Below, in pieces: positions 18,267 through 28,831 of a stretch of DNA of 64,000 bases. The position numbers and the translations under genes are program-made. The notes beneath the pieces were generated by a model, which saw only the letters and a program-made list of their open reading frames with translations, had not been told where the DNA came from and did not search any database. The stretch's first letter is position 1. Each line of letters opens with the position of its first letter. Source of the DNA: Allobosea sp. Tri-44 (GTDB lineage Bacteria > Pseudomonadota > Alphaproteobacteria > Rhizobiales > Beijerinckiaceae); the NCBI RefSeq assembly GCF_004123845.1, contig NZ_NBDP01000053.1, forward strand, positions 124,001 to 188,000, in the 5' to 3' direction.

Positions 18267-18295
18267 TTGACAGATGCAAGTGGTTTGCAATAGCG
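18267..18295 (+). promoter_or_regulatory. Promoter of the metal importer operon overlapped by operator 2
   Basis: TTGACA (18267-18272) is a perfect -35; 17 bases later ATAGCG (18290-18295) is a weak -10. The spacer contains TGCAA-GTGGT-TTGCA (18275-18289), an exact 5-5-5 inverted repeat resembling rhizobial Mur boxes. A bound repressor would cover the promoter. The transcript would start near 18302, 27 bases before the first gene. Confidence 0.65.
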
Positions 18296-18328
18296 TGAGA
18301 CATCCCCCGTTCCGCCATCGGAGAGATC

Positions 18329-19249
18329 ATGCTGTCGCGCCGCTATTCCCTTGCCCTTGCCGCTGCCATGACGCTGGTGGCCGGTCTTTCCGGTTCCGTC
18401 GCGAGCGCCGTCGCGCAGACCACGCCGGGCAAGCCCCTGCGCGTCGTCACCACCTTCACGGTGATCCAGGACATCGCCCAGAACGTCGCGGGCACGGCGG
18501 CAATCGTCGAATCGATCACCAAGCCTGGCGCGGAAATTCACGACTACCAGCCGACGCCGCTCGACGTGGTGAAGGCGCAGTCCGCCGATCTCGTGCTCTG
18601 GAACGGCATGAACCTCGAGCGCTGGTTCGAGAAATTCTTCGACAATGTGAAGAACGTGAAGAGCGCGGTGGTGACCGACGGCATCGCGCCGATGGGCATC
18701 AAGGAGGGCCCCTATGAGGGCAAGCCCAACCCGCATGCCTGGATGTCGACAGCTAGCGCGCTGATCTATGTCGAGAACATCCGCAAGGCGCTCAGCGAGG
18801 CCGATCCGGCCAATGCCGCGACCTATGCCAGGAACGCCGCCGACTACGCCACGCAGATCAAGGCGATGGACGGGCCCCTGCGCGCCCGTCTCGACAAGGT
18901 GTCGGCCGATAAGCGCTGGCTCGTCTCCAGCGAGGGGGCCTTCAGCTATCTGACGCGCGACTATGGCTGGCGTGAAGCCTATCTCTGGCCGATCAATGCC
19001 GATGAGCAGGGGACGCCGCAGCAGGTGCGCCGGCTGATCGACCTCGTCCGCAAGAACAAGATCCCGGCCGTGTTCAGCGAGAGCACGATCTCTGACAAGG
19101 CCAGCAAACAGGTCGCCCGCGAGACCGGCGCCAAATATGGCGGCGTGCTCTATGTCGACTCGCTCTCGGATGCGCGCGGCGCGGTGCCGACCTATCTCAA
19201 GCTGCTTGAAGTCACCGTCGATACGATTGCGAAAGGGTTCGGCCAGTGA
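18329..19249 (+). CDS. sitA: Metal ABC transporter substrate-binding protein (Mn/Fe/Zn type)
   Basis: 306 residues with a signal peptide (about 1-29, ending ASAVAQ). Cluster A-I (SBP_bac_9) periplasmic binding protein. Likely metal ligands by pattern are H71 (EIHDYQ), H136 (NPHAWMS), E202 (SSEGAFSY) and D277 (YVDSLSD), the His-His-Glu-Asp set typical of Mn/Fe binders rather than the three-His set and His-rich loop of ZnuA. First gene of a four-gene operon with 4-base, 1-base and 4-base overlaps. The name sitA is by analogy; metal specificity is inferred. Confidence 0.85.
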   Translation: MLSRRYSLALAAAMTLVAGLSGSVASAVAQTTPGKPLRVVTTFTVIQDIAQNVAGTAAIVESITKPGAEIHDYQPTPLDVVKAQSADLVLWNGMNLERWFEKFFDNVKNVKSAVVTDGIAPMGIKEGPYEGKPNPHAWMSTASALIYVENIRKALSEADPANAATYARNAADYATQIKAMDGPLRARLDKVSADKRWLVSSEGAFSYLTRDYGWREAYLWPINADEQGTPQQVRRLIDLVRKNKIPAVFSESTISDKASKQVARETGAKYGGVLYVDSLSDARGAVPTYLKLLEVTVDTIAKGFGQ

Positions 19250-20154
19250 ACCGGCAGGCCGCCGAGATTCGCGCTGGGCAGGAGCCCACGCCCTCGATCG
19301 TGGTCAGCGGCGTCACCGTCCGCTACGCCAATGGCGTGACCGCGGTGAACGACGCCTCCTTCGCACTCGGCCCCGGCACGATCTGCGCGCTGGTCGGCAT
19401 CAACGGCTCCGGCAAGTCGACGATCTTCAAGACGCTGATGGGCTTTTTGAAGCCGGCGCAGGGGCTGGTCAGCATCGCTGGCATGGAGGTGCGCCAGGCG
19501 CTGAAGCGCGGCCTCGTCGCCTATGTGCCGCAGGCGGAAGAGGTCGACTGGACCTTCCCGGTGCTGGTCGACGATGTCGTGATGATGGGGCGCTACGGCC
19601 ATATGGGCTTCATGCGCCTGCCGCGAAAAGCCGACCGCGAGGCGGCCGAGCAGGCGCTCGAGCGCGTCAACATGCTGGAGTTCCGCCGCCGCCAGATCGG
19701 CGAGCTCTCCGGCGGCCAGCGCAAGCGCGTCTTCCTCGCCCGCGCTTTGGCGCAGGGCGGGCAGGTGATCCTGCTCGACGAGCCCTTCACCGGCGTCGAC
19801 GTCAAGACCGAGGACCAGATCGTTGGGCTGATGCGCGAATTGCGCGCCGAGGGGCGGCTGATGCTGGTCTCGACCCATAATCTCGGCTCGATCCCGGATT
19901 TCTGCGACCAGGTCGTGATCGTCAACAAGACCGTGCTCGCGGCCGGGCCGACCGAGACGACCTTCACCCAGGACAATCTGCAGCGGGCTTTTGGCGGCGC
20001 GCTCCGGCATTTCCGCCTGGAAGGCGCGAGCCTGCATGCCGATGCTGACGACCGGCGCGTCACCGTGATCACCGATGATGAGCGCCCGCTCGTCTTCTAT
20101 GGCGAGCGCGACCATGAGAAGCCCGCCGCCGGCAGGAAGGATGGTCGGCCGTGA
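19246..20154 (+). CDS. sitB: Metal ABC transporter ATP-binding protein
   Basis: 302 residues, GTG start overlapping the upstream stop. Walker A GINGSGKSTIFKTL near residue 50, Q-loop YVPQAEEVDWTFP, signature LSGGQRKRVFLARAL and Walker B VILLDEPFTGVD, switch His in LVSTHNLGS. The long C-terminal tail after residue 255 is charged and may contact the permease. ATPase of the metal importer. Confidence 0.9.
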   Translation: MNRQAAEIRAGQEPTPSIVVSGVTVRYANGVTAVNDASFALGPGTICALVGINGSGKSTIFKTLMGFLKPAQGLVSIAGMEVRQALKRGLVAYVPQAEEVDWTFPVLVDDVVMMGRYGHMGFMRLPRKADREAAEQALERVNMLEFRRRQIGELSGGQRKRVFLARALAQGGQVILLDEPFTGVDVKTEDQIVGLMRELRAEGRLMLVSTHNLGSIPDFCDQVVIVNKTVLAAGPTETTFTQDNLQRAFGGALRHFRLEGASLHADADDRRVTVITDDERPLVFYGERDHEKPAAGRKDGRP

Positions 20155-21005
20155 TGGAACTCCTGCTTGAACCGTTCGGCTACCAGTACATGGTCAAGGC
20201 GATCTGGGTCTCGGCCCTGGTCGGCGGCGTCTGCGCCTTCCTGTCCTGCTACCTCATGCTCAAGGGCTGGTCGCTGATGGGCGACGCGCTGGCGCATGCG
20301 ATCGTGCCCGGCGTCGCGCTCGCCTATCTCCTGAAGGTACCCTATGCCGCCGGCGCCTTCTTCTCCGGCCTGCTGGCGGCGCTCGCCATGGCGCTGGTCC
20401 GGGTGCGCACGCAACTGCGCGAGGATGCCGTCATTGGCATCGTCTTCACCAGCTTCTTCGCCGTCGGCCTGCTGATCGTCTCGATCAACCCGACCTCGGT
20501 CAACGTCCAGTCGATCGTGCTCGGCAACATCCTCGGCATCTCCGACGAGGACGTGATCCAGGTCGCGATCATCGCCTTCGTCTCGCTCGCCATCCTGCTG
20601 TTGCGCTGGAAGGATTTGATGCTGGTCTTCTTCGACGAGAACCAGGCGCGCGCCGTCGGCCTGTCGCCGACGCGCCTCAAGATCCTGTTCTTCGTGCTGC
20701 TCTCGGCCTGCACCGTCGCGGCCCTGCAGACGGTCGGCGCCTGCCTCGTCATCGCCATGGTGGTGACGCCGGGCGCGACCGCCTATCTGCTGACCGACCG
20801 TTTCGGCCGGCTGATCACGATCGCGGTGACGATGGGCGTCGTGACCTCGGCGGTCGGCGCCTATGCCAGCTATTTCCTCGACGGCTCGACCGGCGGGCTG
20901 ATCGTCGTGTTCCAGACGGCGCTGTTCCTGCTCGCATTCCTGTTCGCGCCCAAGCATGGCCGCCTCGGCGCGCGCCGCGCCGCCAGCGTCGGAGGTGCGG
21001 CATGA
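20154..21005 (+). CDS. sitC: Metal ABC transporter permease 1
   Basis: 283 residues from MELLLEP (ATG 20154; GTG 20151 is possible). About eight membrane segments. ABC-3 family features: LMLKGWSLMGDALAHAIVPGVALAY near residue 40 and VIAMVVTPGATAYLLTDRF near 200. It heterodimerises with the downstream permease, with which it shares clear similarity, suggesting an old duplication. Confidence 0.9.
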   Translation: MELLLEPFGYQYMVKAIWVSALVGGVCAFLSCYLMLKGWSLMGDALAHAIVPGVALAYLLKVPYAAGAFFSGLLAALAMALVRVRTQLREDAVIGIVFTSFFAVGLLIVSINPTSVNVQSIVLGNILGISDEDVIQVAIIAFVSLAILLLRWKDLMLVFFDENQARAVGLSPTRLKILFFVLLSACTVAALQTVGACLVIAMVVTPGATAYLLTDRFGRLITIAVTMGVVTSAVGAYASYFLDGSTGGLIVVFQTALFLLAFLFAPKHGRLGARRAASVGGAA

Positions 21006-21853
21006 GCCTGATTCAGGACTGGCTGCTCGCCCCGTTCGCGCATGAGTTCATGCTGCGCGGCCTCGCGATTGCCGTGATGGTCGGCTTCGTCTGTGCCGTG
21101 CTGTCCTGCTTTCTGGTGCTGAAGGGCTGGTCGCTGATGGGCGACGCGGTCTCGCATGCGGTGCTGCCCGGCATCGTGCTGGCCCATATCGCCAGCCTGC
21201 CGCTGGCGCTCGGCGCCTTCGCGGCGGGCCTGACTTGCGCCTTCGGCATCGGCTACCTCAAGGAGAACAGTCGGGTGAAGGAAGACACGGTGATGGGCAT
21301 CGTCTTCTCCGGCATGTTCGCGCTCGGCCTTGTGCTCTTCGTCAAGGTCGATAGCGACCAGCACCTCATGCACATCCTGTTCGGCAACATGCTCGGCGTG
21401 ACCTGGGCCGACATTGCTGAGACGGCGCTGATCGCCTTGCCGGTCGCCGGCGTCATGCTGGCGAAGCGCCGCGATTTCCTGCTGCATGCCTTCGATCCGG
21501 CGCATGCACGGGCGATCGGCCTGCCGGTCAAGGCGCTGCATTTCGGCCTGCTCGCAATGTTGGCCCTGACCATCGTCGCGGCGCTGAAGGCGGTCGGCAT
21601 CATCCTCGTCGTCGCCATGCTGATCGCGCCGGGGGCTATCGGCTACCTGACGACGCGCCGCTTCGACCTGATGCTCGTCGTTGCCGTCACTGCCGCGGTG
21701 TTTTCGAGCGTCCTCGGCACGATCCTGAGCTTCCATCTCGACGTTGCGACCGGGCCTTGCATCGTCGTGGTGCAGGCCCTCGTCTTCGCGCTGGCGCTGG
21801 CGCACAGCCTGTGGCGGGCATCGCGGTTGACGGTGGCGCGGCTCCCAGGTTGA
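21002..21853 (+). CDS. sitD: Metal ABC transporter permease 2
   Basis: 283 residues, ATG in the stop of permease 1. Again VLKGWSLMGDAVSHAVLPGIV near 40 and VVAMLIAPGAIGYLTTRRF near 200. Last gene of the importer; 27 bases separate it from a small secreted protein gene. Confidence 0.9.
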   Translation: MSLIQDWLLAPFAHEFMLRGLAIAVMVGFVCAVLSCFLVLKGWSLMGDAVSHAVLPGIVLAHIASLPLALGAFAAGLTCAFGIGYLKENSRVKEDTVMGIVFSGMFALGLVLFVKVDSDQHLMHILFGNMLGVTWADIAETALIALPVAGVMLAKRRDFLLHAFDPAHARAIGLPVKALHFGLLAMLALTIVAALKAVGIILVVAMLIAPGAIGYLTTRRFDLMLVVAVTAAVFSSVLGTILSFHLDVATGPCIVVVQALVFALALAHSLWRASRLTVARLPG

Positions 21854-21880
21854 AGTGCCGCGGCGATCGAGGAATCCGCC

Positions 21881-22183
21881 ATGCCACCGATGTCGAAAGT
21901 GGCTGTCGTTGTTGCCGTGCTGATCCTCGCAGCCCCGGCAGTCGCAGCCGAGCGCATGACGATCGTCAGCCGGGAGGCTTTCGCCTGCACGAACTGGGCG
22001 GCGTGGCGCGAATATGGTCAGGCATCTCTTCGTGCCAGCGGGGCGCGGGCAAGCAAGGCCTGCCCGATTCGCCTCACCGCCAGGACGAGGGCCGTGGTGG
22101 TGGACGAGGATGCCGGCGCAGGCGCGACCGAGATCCGCTATCGCGGCAAGGCCTGGTTCGTCGACAATCAGCGGCTGAAATAG
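21881..22183 (+). CDS. Small predicted secreted protein
   Basis: 100 residues. A signal peptide (about 1-22, VAVVVAVLILAAPAVAA) is followed by a short domain with two Cys (FACTNWAAW and SKACPIRL) that could form a disulfide, and a beta-rich end (VVVDEDAGAGATEIRYRGKAWFVDN). I do not recognise the family; the second half resembles small SH3-like domains. It could be co-transcribed with the metal importer. An ATG three codons in (21890) is an alternative start. Confidence 0.6.
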   Translation: MPPMSKVAVVVAVLILAAPAVAAERMTIVSREAFACTNWAAWREYGQASLRASGARASKACPIRLTARTRAVVVDEDAGAGATEIRYRGKAWFVDNQRLK

Positions 22184-22213
22184 GCTGGCCGGGATCCGTC
22201 TGGCTTTGCGGAA

Positions 22214-23017
22214 CTAAGCCGCCTCGGCCGGTTCTTCCTCCACTCGCGTGACCTCGACCCATTGGCTGAGGCATTGGCACAGGCTGCCGCTGGTCAGGAA
22301 GGCGATGTCGGCGGCGTCACGGCCGGCGGCGATGCGGACCATGCCCTCGATCGGCGCAAGCCTGGTCGGATCGACCAGCCACCAGCGACCGTCGAGGAAG
22401 ACCTCGAAGACCGCGTGGAAATCCGGTGGGTTCAGCTCGGCGGCATAGACGCTGACGGCACGCGCCGGCAGGTTGAGGGCGCGGCAGAGCGCGATGCCGA
22501 GATGGCTGAAATCGCGGCAGACGCCGGCACGGTCGATGAAGGTCTGCTCGGCCGTGGTCTGGGCGTTGCTGACGCCGTGGACGTAGTCGACATGCTCCTG
22601 CAGCCAGTCGACCACGGCGAGCACCTTGGCGCCGCCGGCCTCGATGTCGCTGAATTCGCGCTGGGCGAAGCGCATCAGGCTGTCGGAGGGACAGAAGCGG
22701 CTCGGCAGCAGATAGGGCAGCACCTCGGCCGGCAATTCGGCCCAGGCATGCTGATGCGCGCCGGCTTGCAGGAAGGGGCGCGCGCCATTGTCGATCACGC
22801 CCTGATACTGGATCGAGACCTGGCCGGAGAGCACCGCGCGAAAACGGCGCACGCCCGTGGCGGGATCCTCGTCGCGGATCAGCTCGGCCGGCTGATCGAT
22901 CAGCAGCCGGTCGGAGAGGATGGTCTGGTCCGAGGACCGCGCCGGTTCGATCGCGACGATCACCGGCGTTTCATGGTCGAAGCGATAGACGAGAGTAGCG
23001 ACGACCTTCAGCTGCAC
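22214..23017 (-). CDS. Transglutaminase-like domain protein
   Basis: 267 residues. An N-terminal beta-rich region (1-110) is followed by the transglutaminase-like core with C167 (DRAGVCRDFSHL), H201 (PDFHAVFEVFLDGRWW) and D216 (LVDPTRLAP), the papain-like triad. Such cytosolic proteins are often encoded near peptide-ligase genes, but none is here. Substrate unknown. Convergent with the small secreted protein gene, 30 bases apart. Confidence 0.88.
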   Translation of the reverse strand: MQLKVVATLVYRFDHETPVIVAIEPARSSDQTILSDRLLIDQPAELIRDEDPATGVRRFRAVLSGQVSIQYQGVIDNGARPFLQAGAHQHAWAELPAEVLPYLLPSRFCPSDSLMRFAQREFSDIEAGGAKVLAVVDWLQEHVDYVHGVSNAQTTAEQTFIDRAGVCRDFSHLGIALCRALNLPARAVSVYAAELNPPDFHAVFEVFLDGRWWLVDPTRLAPIEGMVRIAAGRDAADIAFLTSGSLCQCLSQWVEVTRVEEEPAEAA

Positions 23018-23124
23018 AACCTGCTCCTTGCACGACCGCGCCGGGCGGCGCGTGCGTCAACCTGACGGGGAGCAGGATGTTCCGCTGTTTCCGCGACAGC
23101 CGTGCGAAGGCGTCGCGAGTGTCG

Positions 23125-23877
23125 TCAGCGCTTGGTCAGGAACGCCATGAAGGCGGCTTGCGCCTCGGCCGATTGCAGCCGCTCGCCGAAATGGCGCGCT
23201 TCGGTCGCGATCGTCTCGGCCACGGCGGCGGCGCTGCCACGCTTGAGCAGCGCCTTGGTCAGCGCGACCGATTGCGGCGGCAGCGCCGCCAGCGCCTTGG
23301 CCTTATCGATCGCAGCTGCGAGCGCGCCGCCCTCCTCGGCGATGCCGTTGATCAGCCCGGCCTCCTGCGCCAGCTCGGGGCCGAAGGCCTCGCCCAGCAT
23401 CAGCAGTTCTGCGGCGCGCTTGCTGCCGGCAATGAGCGGCAGGAGATAGCTCGACCCGCCTTCCGGGCAGAGGCCGAGGCTGACGAAGGGCATGCGGAAG
23501 CTGGCTCCCCGTCCGGCGAAGGCGAGATCGCAATGCAGCAGCATGGTGGTGCCGATGCCGACGGCGAAACCTTCCGCTGCAGCGATGATCGGCTTCTTGG
23601 CCGTCGAGATCGCGGTCAGGAAATCGATGGCGATCTCGGCGCCGACACCGGTCGCGGCCGCCACGGCGAAATCCTTGATGTCGTTGCCGCTGGTGAAGCA
23701 GCCGCCCGCGCCGGTGAGCACGACCGCACGCACCGCGGCGTCGGCGTCGGCCGCGGCGAGCGCATCGATCAGCCCCTGATAGGTGACGCGGTCGAGCGCG
23801 TTGCGCCGGTCGGGCCGGTTCATGGTGATCTGCCTGACGCCCTCGGCCGGGGTCTCGCTCAGAACGGTCTCGGTCAT
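23125..23877 (-). CDS. Enoyl-CoA hydratase/isomerase family protein
   Basis: 250 residues from MTETVLSETP; the frame to 24003 is longer but not conserved. Crotonase fold: oxyanion-hole segments CFTSGNDIKDF and AEGFAVGIGTTML, and the Glu-containing FVSLGLCPEGGSSYLLP. The PEGGSS pattern is seen in hydratases of the paaG/PaaF-like group. Divergent from the FadB-type gene, so probably co-regulated in fatty-acid or aromatic-acid beta-oxidation. Confidence 0.88.
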   Translation of the reverse strand: MTETVLSETPAEGVRQITMNRPDRRNALDRVTYQGLIDALAAADADAAVRAVVLTGAGGCFTSGNDIKDFAVAAATGVGAEIAIDFLTAISTAKKPIIAAAEGFAVGIGTTMLLHCDLAFAGRGASFRMPFVSLGLCPEGGSSYLLPLIAGSKRAAELLMLGEAFGPELAQEAGLINGIAEEGGALAAAIDKAKALAALPPQSVALTKALLKRGSAAAVAETIATEARHFGERLQSAEAQAAFMAFLTKR

Positions 23878-24052
23878 GCAAACCTTCTCATTGTCCTTAC
23901 CGCCGGAAGCGGGCGGCAGACGATGGGCGAGCCGCTTGCGCCGGTCAAGGAAGCCCTTAGGCTCTGAGCGTTGCGGGGTCTCCGTCATTATTTTAAGCTT
24001 CAACTAATTGGGTGGCGCGATCGCGTCGCTGGCAGGACAGGGTGGAGATCGC

Positions 24053-26134
<2,082 letters not shown>

Positions 26135-26205
26135 GGGCGACCCGACACGATGCAACAGTTCGAATGGCGGCCGCGGCCGCAATGCCAGACAGGATGTGAA
26201 GCGCC

Positions 26206-27390
26206 ATGACCGAAGCCGTGATCGTCTCGACTGCCCGCACCCCGATCGGCAAGGCCCATCGCGGCGCCTTCAACCAGGTCCGCGGCGCCGACATGGCCGC
26301 CCATGCGATCAGGCACGCCATGGCCCGGGCGAAGCTCGAGCCGGAAGGCGTCGAGGAAGTGGTGCTGGGCTGCGGCTATCCGGAAGCGGCGACCGGCGGC
26401 AATGTCGCCCGCCATGGTGCGCTCGTCGCCGGCATCCCGGTGCAATCGGCCGGCGTCACCGTCAGCCGCTTCTGCGCCTCGGGGCTGGAGGCGATCGCGC
26501 ATGCGGCGCGGCGGGTCGTGATGGATGGCATGCCGGTCGCGATCGGCGGCGGGGTCGAGTCGATCTCGCTGGTCGGGCCGGTGGTGCGGCGTGACCTGAC
26601 CGAGAACGAATGGCTGAAGGCCAACAAGCCGACGATCTATACGTCGATGATCGAGACCGCCGACATCGTCGCTGAGCGCTATGGCATCTCGCGTCAGGCG
26701 CAGGATGAATTCTCGGTCGAGAGCCAGCGTCGCACGGCTGCCGCCCAGCAGCGCCAGCTGTTCGATGACGAGATCGTGCCGATGAGCGCGGTGATGGCCG
26801 TCACCGACAAGGCGACCGGCGAGGTCCGGCAGGAGCAGGTGACGCTCTCCAAGGACGAGGGCAACCGCCCCGAGACGACGCTGGAGGGTCTGCTCAAGCT
26901 CAAGCCCGTGCGCGGCGAGGACAAGTTTGTCACGGCCGGCAATGCCAGCCAGCTCTCGGACGGCGCCTCGGCCAGCGTGGTGATGTCGGCCGAGGAGGCC
27001 AGGCGCCGCGGCCTCACGCCGCTCGGCATCTTCCGCGGCTTCGCCTCGGCCGGCTGCGAGCCCGACGAGATGGGCATCGGCCCGGTCTTCGCCGTGCCGC
27101 GTCTGCTCGAGCGCAATGGGCTCAAGGTCTCCGACATCGATCTGTGGGAGCTGAACGAAGCCTTCGCCTCGCAGTCGCTCTATTGCCGCGACACGCTCGG
27201 CATTGATCCCGACAAGGTCAACGTCAATGGCGGGGCGATCGCGATCGGCCACCCCTTCGGCATGAGCGGGGCACGGCTCGTCGGCCATGCGCTGCTGGAA
27301 GGCCGCCGCCGCAAGGCGCGCTATGCGGTCGTCACCATGTGCGTCGCCGGCGGCATGGGCTGTGCCGGTCTGTTCGAGATCAACAGGTAA
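26206..27390 (+). CDS. Thiolase (acetyl-CoA acyltransferase)
   Basis: 394 residues. Nucleophile C90 in SRFCASGLEAIAHA, the NEAFA segment in WELNEAFASQ, catalytic His in GGAIAIGHPFGMSGARL and the second Cys in CVAGGMGCAGLF. With the FadB-type gene it completes beta-oxidation (fadA role). 71 bases follow the fadB stop. Biosynthetic acetoacetyl-CoA thiolase is the alternative; context favours degradation. Confidence 0.92.
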   Translation: MTEAVIVSTARTPIGKAHRGAFNQVRGADMAAHAIRHAMARAKLEPEGVEEVVLGCGYPEAATGGNVARHGALVAGIPVQSAGVTVSRFCASGLEAIAHAARRVVMDGMPVAIGGGVESISLVGPVVRRDLTENEWLKANKPTIYTSMIETADIVAERYGISRQAQDEFSVESQRRTAAAQQRQLFDDEIVPMSAVMAVTDKATGEVRQEQVTLSKDEGNRPETTLEGLLKLKPVRGEDKFVTAGNASQLSDGASASVVMSAEEARRRGLTPLGIFRGFASAGCEPDEMGIGPVFAVPRLLERNGLKVSDIDLWELNEAFASQSLYCRDTLGIDPDKVNVNGGAIAIGHPFGMSGARLVGHALLEGRRRKARYAVVTMCVAGGMGCAGLFEINR

Positions 27391-27397
27391 GCCTTCC

Positions 27398-27491
27398 CGT
27401 CATGGTCGGGCTTGTCCCGACCATCCACGTCTTCGGTTGGGCAATGCGGTGTCCAAGGCGTGGATGCTCGCCACAAGGGCGAGCATGACGG
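27398..27491. repeat. Two-hairpin intergenic repeat (family 2, copy C)
   Basis: ATGGTCGGG/CCCGACCAT palindrome, ATCCACG, a variable centre, CGTGGAT and an ATGCTCGCC/GGCGAGCAT palindrome. Relative to copy B the hairpin bases G and C are swapped in a compensating way. Lies between the convergent thiolase and lrp-type genes. Confidence 0.85.
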
Positions 27492-27499
27492 CGAGATGA

Positions 27500-27976
27500 T
27501 CAGCTCTCGGCTGCAAAGCCGAGCGGGATCGCGGTGGTCGACTTCAGCTCCTCCATGGCGAACATGGAGGTGACGTCGCTGAGCTCGATGCGGGCGATCA
27601 GCTTCTTGTAGAGCGCGTCATAGGCGGCGATATCCGAGACATAGGCCTTGAGCAGATAGTCGATGTCGCCGCTCATCCGGTAGAAGTCGACGATCTCGGG
27701 CAAATCGTGCACGGCGGCGTGGAAGCGCTCCAGCCATTCCATGGTATGGCGCGCCGTCTTCACCGCGATGAAGACAGTGACGCCAGCTTTCAACTTGTCA
27801 CGGTCGAGCAGGGCGACCCGCCGCCTGATATGGCCTTCCGCCTCGAGCTTCTGGATGCGCCGCCAGCATGGCGTTGACGACAATCCGACAGCCTCGGCGA
27901 TCTCGGCCAATGGCTTGCTCGCATCGTCTTGCAGCAGCGCGAGGATGCGCAGATCGAAGGCGTCGAGCTTGACCAC
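27500..27976 (-). CDS. Lrp/AsnC family transcriptional regulator
   Basis: 158 residues. N-terminal helix-turn-helix (LDAFDLRILALLQDD, EIAEAVGLSSTPCWRRIQKLEAEG) and C-terminal RAM domain (VDFYRMSGDIDYLLKAYV), which binds amino acids. Length is typical. Divergent from a cysteine-dioxygenase-like gene with 188 bases between, so it likely controls that gene in response to cysteine or another amino acid. Confidence 0.92.
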   Translation of the reverse strand: MVKLDAFDLRILALLQDDASKPLAEIAEAVGLSSTPCWRRIQKLEAEGHIRRRVALLDRDKLKAGVTVFIAVKTARHTMEWLERFHAAVHDLPEIVDFYRMSGDIDYLLKAYVSDIAAYDALYKKLIARIELSDVTSMFAMEELKSTTAIPLGFAAES

Positions 27977-28164
27977 AGGCTATGGAGCCTCTCGGAACAG
28001 AATACCGCTCGCTATGCGCGAGTAGAAATTCCTTTCTCATATCTTGATCGAGATTGGTATCAGTTTCTAAGTTTGTCCTGCTTGGAGCGGGGGATCGCAA
28101 ACCATTCCCACTGTGTCCGGCCTATCATTCTCTCGTCATTGGACGTGACCGGAGATGAGGGACA

Positions 28165-28686
28165 ATGCAGGGCTTTCTGGGCGAGGAGCGGCGCGGGGCG
28201 GTCCTGAATGCGCTGCGGACCCATGAGGGGACCTGCTCGCGCGATTATCTTGCTGCGGCCCGCGCTGTCCTCAACGAACTCGTCGCCATCCCCGAGCTGA
28301 TCCAGCGCCTGCCGCTGCTGCGCAAGCCCGGCGGCTATACCCGCAACCTGCTCGCCGGCAATGAGGCGGTCAGCGTCTGGGCGATCGTCTGGGGCGAGGG
28401 CGCAACCACCTGCATCCACGACCATCACTGCTCGTGCTGCTTCGGCGTCGTCTCGGGCACGGTCACGGAGACCTGGTATCACGCCATCGGTGCGAACCGC
28501 GCCGTGCCGACCGAGGAGCAGGAGCGCCAGGCTGCTTACGTGGCCTGCATGGTGCCATCAGGTCCGAACATCCACCGCATGCAGAATCGCGGCACGGGGG
28601 ATGCGATCTCGATCCACATCTACGGCTACGACCATCACCTCCACGATTCCTCGGTTGAGACCGAGTACACCGCCGTCGCGGGCTGA
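28165..28686 (+). CDS. Cysteine dioxygenase-like cupin protein
   Basis: 173 residues. Cupin with metal ligands H85 and H87 in CIHDHHCSCCFGVVSG and probably H137 in NIHRMQNRG, the three-His non-heme iron site of thiol dioxygenases. Cysteine dioxygenase oxidises cysteine to cysteinesulfinate; mercaptopropionate dioxygenase is an alternative. Tyr in the HIYGYDHH motif matches the conserved C-terminal Tyr region. Its divergent partner is an Lrp-type regulator. Confidence 0.82.
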   Translation: MQGFLGEERRGAVLNALRTHEGTCSRDYLAAARAVLNELVAIPELIQRLPLLRKPGGYTRNLLAGNEAVSVWAIVWGEGATTCIHDHHCSCCFGVVSGTVTETWYHAIGANRAVPTEEQERQAAYVACMVPSGPNIHRMQNRGTGDAISIHIYGYDHHLHDSSVETEYTAVAG

Positions 28687-28831
28687 CGCACGCGACAACT
28701 CGACTGGGCGGTGAGGGTGCCGGCAACACTGCGCCTCCGCCATCAAGATGTCGCAACCCTCGCCAATTCTGTCGGCGGGGAGATCATTGACGATCAAAAC
28801 GGGTGGGCTAGCTGTCAAGGAGACTTGAGGC

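Noticed and set aside
18199..18330. 44-residue N-terminal extension of the Fur-type regulator
   Set aside because: It would translate the operator region, and family members start near MKGIDQRVEA.
26196..26594. Overlapping frame at the thiolase start
   Set aside because: Arg/Gly-rich shadow; the thiolase frame has all catalytic motifs.
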